Source: Udaeobacter sp025935755
GTDB lineage: Bacteria; Verrucomicrobiota; Verrucomicrobiia; Chthoniobacterales; UBA10450
DNA: 64,000 nucleotides
Direction: 5' to 3'
Assembly: GCA_036278715.1 (NCBI GenBank)
Contig: DASUKN010000017.1
Span: forward strand, 1 to 64,000
This document shows, piece after piece, positions 63,267 to 64,000 of this stretch. The number at the start of each line of letters is the position of its first letter. Position 1 is the stretch's first letter. Both the position numbers and the translations under genes were made by a program. The notes below the pieces were generated by a model. That model made no database searches. It worked only from the letters and a program-made list of their open reading frames with translations, and was not told the DNA's origin.

Positions 63267-64000
63267 TCACCGCGTCTTGAAAGTCACCGGAACCGTGGCT
63301 TGCCATCCCTGGCTGGGACTAGATTTCCATTGCCGCAGTGTTTTTATTGCGGCCTGATCGAAGTACGGGTTTCCGGTAGAGCTTAGGATCCGGATATCTG
63401 TGACGTTTCCCTGTGGATCGAAGGTCAATCGGAAACGGGCCGTCCCGGATTGCCCGGGCAGAGACTGGCCGGGGGGAAATGACGGCGCAGGCGCATAGAG
63501 CAATCGCGGCTTCGGCGTCGCATGGGGTGTCGGTGTAGCTTCGGCAACTTGTGGCCAGCGCGGCTGAGTCTCAGCCGTAACTCGAGACAACACTGCGTCC
63601 ATCGAAGCGACAGGCCGCGCTACGGTTTTTTCTCCGGCGGAAATCACAATCCCAATGACGTCGCCATTTTCGTTCACGACCGGCGCGCCGACCGCACTCG
63701 CGGCGGTTGCTCCGGCAATCTCCAATCGATCAGAGGATTGCCCGGTGATCGTCGCTTCGCGAGCGTTCCCCTCGTTTCCTGCCAGCGCGCTCCCGACAAT
63801 CGCCACACGGCTTCCCAGTGACAGCTCGCCAGTTTTGTTCAGGTCGAGAAATCTTAAAAGTTTTTGGGGTTTTATTTCGGCTTTGAGCACAGCCAAACCC
63901 GCCGACTTCGAAACAGTGAGAACACCGCTGACATTGTAAATTCCGCCATCTCCCGTTTTCACAACGGCATTCACGCCGCCTTCGCTTGTATTTGCAGTGG
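63267..64000 (-). CDS. Trypsin-like protease-domain/TonB C-terminal protein (N-terminus outside window)
   Basis: The visible ~244 residues are open to the window edge. The first half resembles the second beta-barrel of HtrA-like serine proteases (NAVVKTGDGGIYNVSGVLTV, GSRVAIVGSALAGNEGN, GAPVVNENGDVIGIVISAGE). However, the usual GNSGGP serine loop reads AASAVGAPVV, so it is probably catalytically dead. A Pro-rich linker (ATPTPHATPKPRLLYAPAPS) leads to a TonB-type C-terminal domain (GTARFRLTFDPQGNVTDIRI LSSTGNPYFDQAAIKTLRQW). It is probably an envelope protein. Confidence 0.75.
   Translation of the reverse strand, partial: TANTSEGGVNAVVKTGDGGIYNVSGVLTVSKSAGLAVLKAEIKPQKLLRFLDLNKTGELSLGSRVAIVGSALAGNEGNAREATITGQSSDRLEIAGATAASAVGAPVVNENGDVIGIVISAGEKTVARPVASMDAVLSRVTAETQPRWPQVAEATPTPHATPKPRLLYAPAPSFPPGQSLPGQSGTARFRLTFDPQGNVTDIRILSSTGNPYFDQAAIKTLRQWKSSPSQGWQATVPVTFKTR

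Overview
The window comes from a soil-type Verrucomicrobiota genome, most likely class Spartobacteria/Chthoniobacterales (the 'Ca. Udaeobacter' neighbourhood is a guess). The 16S gene has the character of that group, and the surroundings fit: many large secreted repeat proteins, DUF5069/DUF1579/DUF3309 proteins and numerous short palindromic intergenic repeats. I judged this by eye, without a database search.

Layout. 1-10.2 kb is a patchwork: an S9 peptidase, a HigBA-like toxin-antitoxin pair, a PqqD-domain/Tat-signal protein of split base composition, a sialidase-like exoprotein, three decayed 3' ends of aceK, and a frameshifted SIR2/P-loop defence-type gene. 10.2-20.3 kb holds secreted proteins (YadA-head/S74, FG-GAP, kelch), an ABC-F ATPase, an ICMT-like methyltransferase, a GFA protein and an acetyltransferase. 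20.8-22.4 kb is a 16S rRNA gene with its own processing stem and terminators, but no 23S or 5S. The tRNA-Ala and tRNA-Ile that normally sit in the rRNA spacer lie 7.3 kb further on, after six protein genes. 30-34 kb encodes an exopolysaccharide O-acylation pair (SGNH + MBOAT) with a VanZ protein, and a divergent mannose-6-phosphate isomerase. 34.8-40.7 kb holds small housekeeping and secreted proteins.

40.7-55.9 kb is one long minus-strand operon of 14 genes, mostly joined by 4-bp overlaps: two epimerases (one fused to a glycoside-hydrolase-like barrel), a medium-chain dehydrogenase, a Gfo/Idh/MocA oxidoreductase, five glycosyltransferases, an inositol-phosphate synthase, a sugar-1-P nucleotidyltransferase, a methyltransferase, a second barrel protein and a histidine phosphatase. 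It should make a sugar- and probably inositol-containing glycoside or glycolipid. The second barrel protein appears circularly permuted relative to the fused one. The fused one has Lys in place of the acid/base Glu. The inositol-phosphate synthase reading frame is interrupted by a +1 shift.

56-64 kb holds small lipoproteins, a DUF3309 protein, an ECF sigma factor translationally coupled to a Cys-rich protein, glgC, glmS, an acetyltransferase and, at the edge, a protease-like/TonB-C protein.

Across the window the 9-mer TCGTTAGGC occurs at least 15 times on the two strands, about 30 times the random expectation, often forcing rare codons (TTA, CTA, AGG). It looks like a genome-wide functional word of the uptake-sequence or Chi kind.
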